Below the pieces are notes generated by a model. The model was not told the origin of the DNA. It did not search any database and saw only the letters and a list, made by a program, of their open reading frames with translations. From Syntrophaceae bacterium UBA1163 (GTDB taxonomy: Bacteria; Desulfobacterota; BSN033; UBA1163): a stretch of DNA of 5,313 nt. The stretch spans positions 1-5,313 of the forward strand of contig DBZJ01000236.1 in NCBI GenBank assembly GCA_002311635.1, in the 5' to 3' direction. The translations under genes were made by a program, and so were the position numbers. Shown here piece by piece: positions 5,269 through 5,313 of this stretch; the stretch's first letter is position 1; every line of letters starts with the position of its first letter.

Positions 5269-5313
5269 TCGCATGAACCGTATTAGAATTACTAGTGTAG
5301 TGCGTCTAACGCT

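Noticed and set aside
1..5313. CRISPR array, tRNA, rRNA, insertion sequence or attachment site
   Set aside because: No regularly spaced repeats, cloverleaf, transposase motifs or flanking duplications were seen on reading both strands.

Overview
All recognisable genes lie on the minus strand, so transcription runs from high to low coordinates. The window suggests a Gram-negative bacterium: it encodes three predicted outer-membrane lipoproteins, two of them with OmpA-type peptidoglycan-binding domains. The gene style (Pal, a small DUF4398-like lipoprotein, and an OmpA lipoprotein with the same N-terminal module and a proline linker) would fit Desulfobacterota or a related deltaproteobacterial lineage. 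That placement is inferred from family resemblance, not shown by any marker gene.

Layout in transcription order. (1) 5313-4753: a MarR/SlyA-type winged-helix regulator, with a small interrupted palindrome in its leader that could be an autoregulatory operator. (2) 4752-4473: a 280-base intergenic region with a plausible sigma70-type promoter and an imperfect inverted repeat, serving the next genes. (3) 4472-2801: a compact operon of pal, a 98-aa lipoprotein and a 239-aa OmpA lipoprotein, with gaps of 55 and 30 bases, closed by a strong hairpin terminator at 2740-2770. (4) 2732-912: a complete ClC-family anion channel/transporter with a C-terminal CBS pair, whose first possible start lies only 7 bases past the terminator stem. 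(5) 911-587: a 325-base region with no convincing gene. (6) 586-1: the 5' part of a second, different ClC gene. It is interrupted by an in-frame TAA at codon 120, where a lysine codon is expected, stays open for 75 more codons, and leaves the window unfinished.

The envelope genes probably work together. Pal and the OmpA lipoprotein would tie the outer membrane to peptidoglycan, and the small lipoprotein is a free-standing copy of the module that the OmpA lipoprotein carries fused at its N-terminus. The ClC genes form a separate block for inner-membrane anion transport. I see no mobile element, CRISPR array, tRNA or rRNA. The points most worth a second look are the nonsense-interrupted ClC paralog, the duplicated lipoprotein module, and the terminator abutting the intact ClC start.
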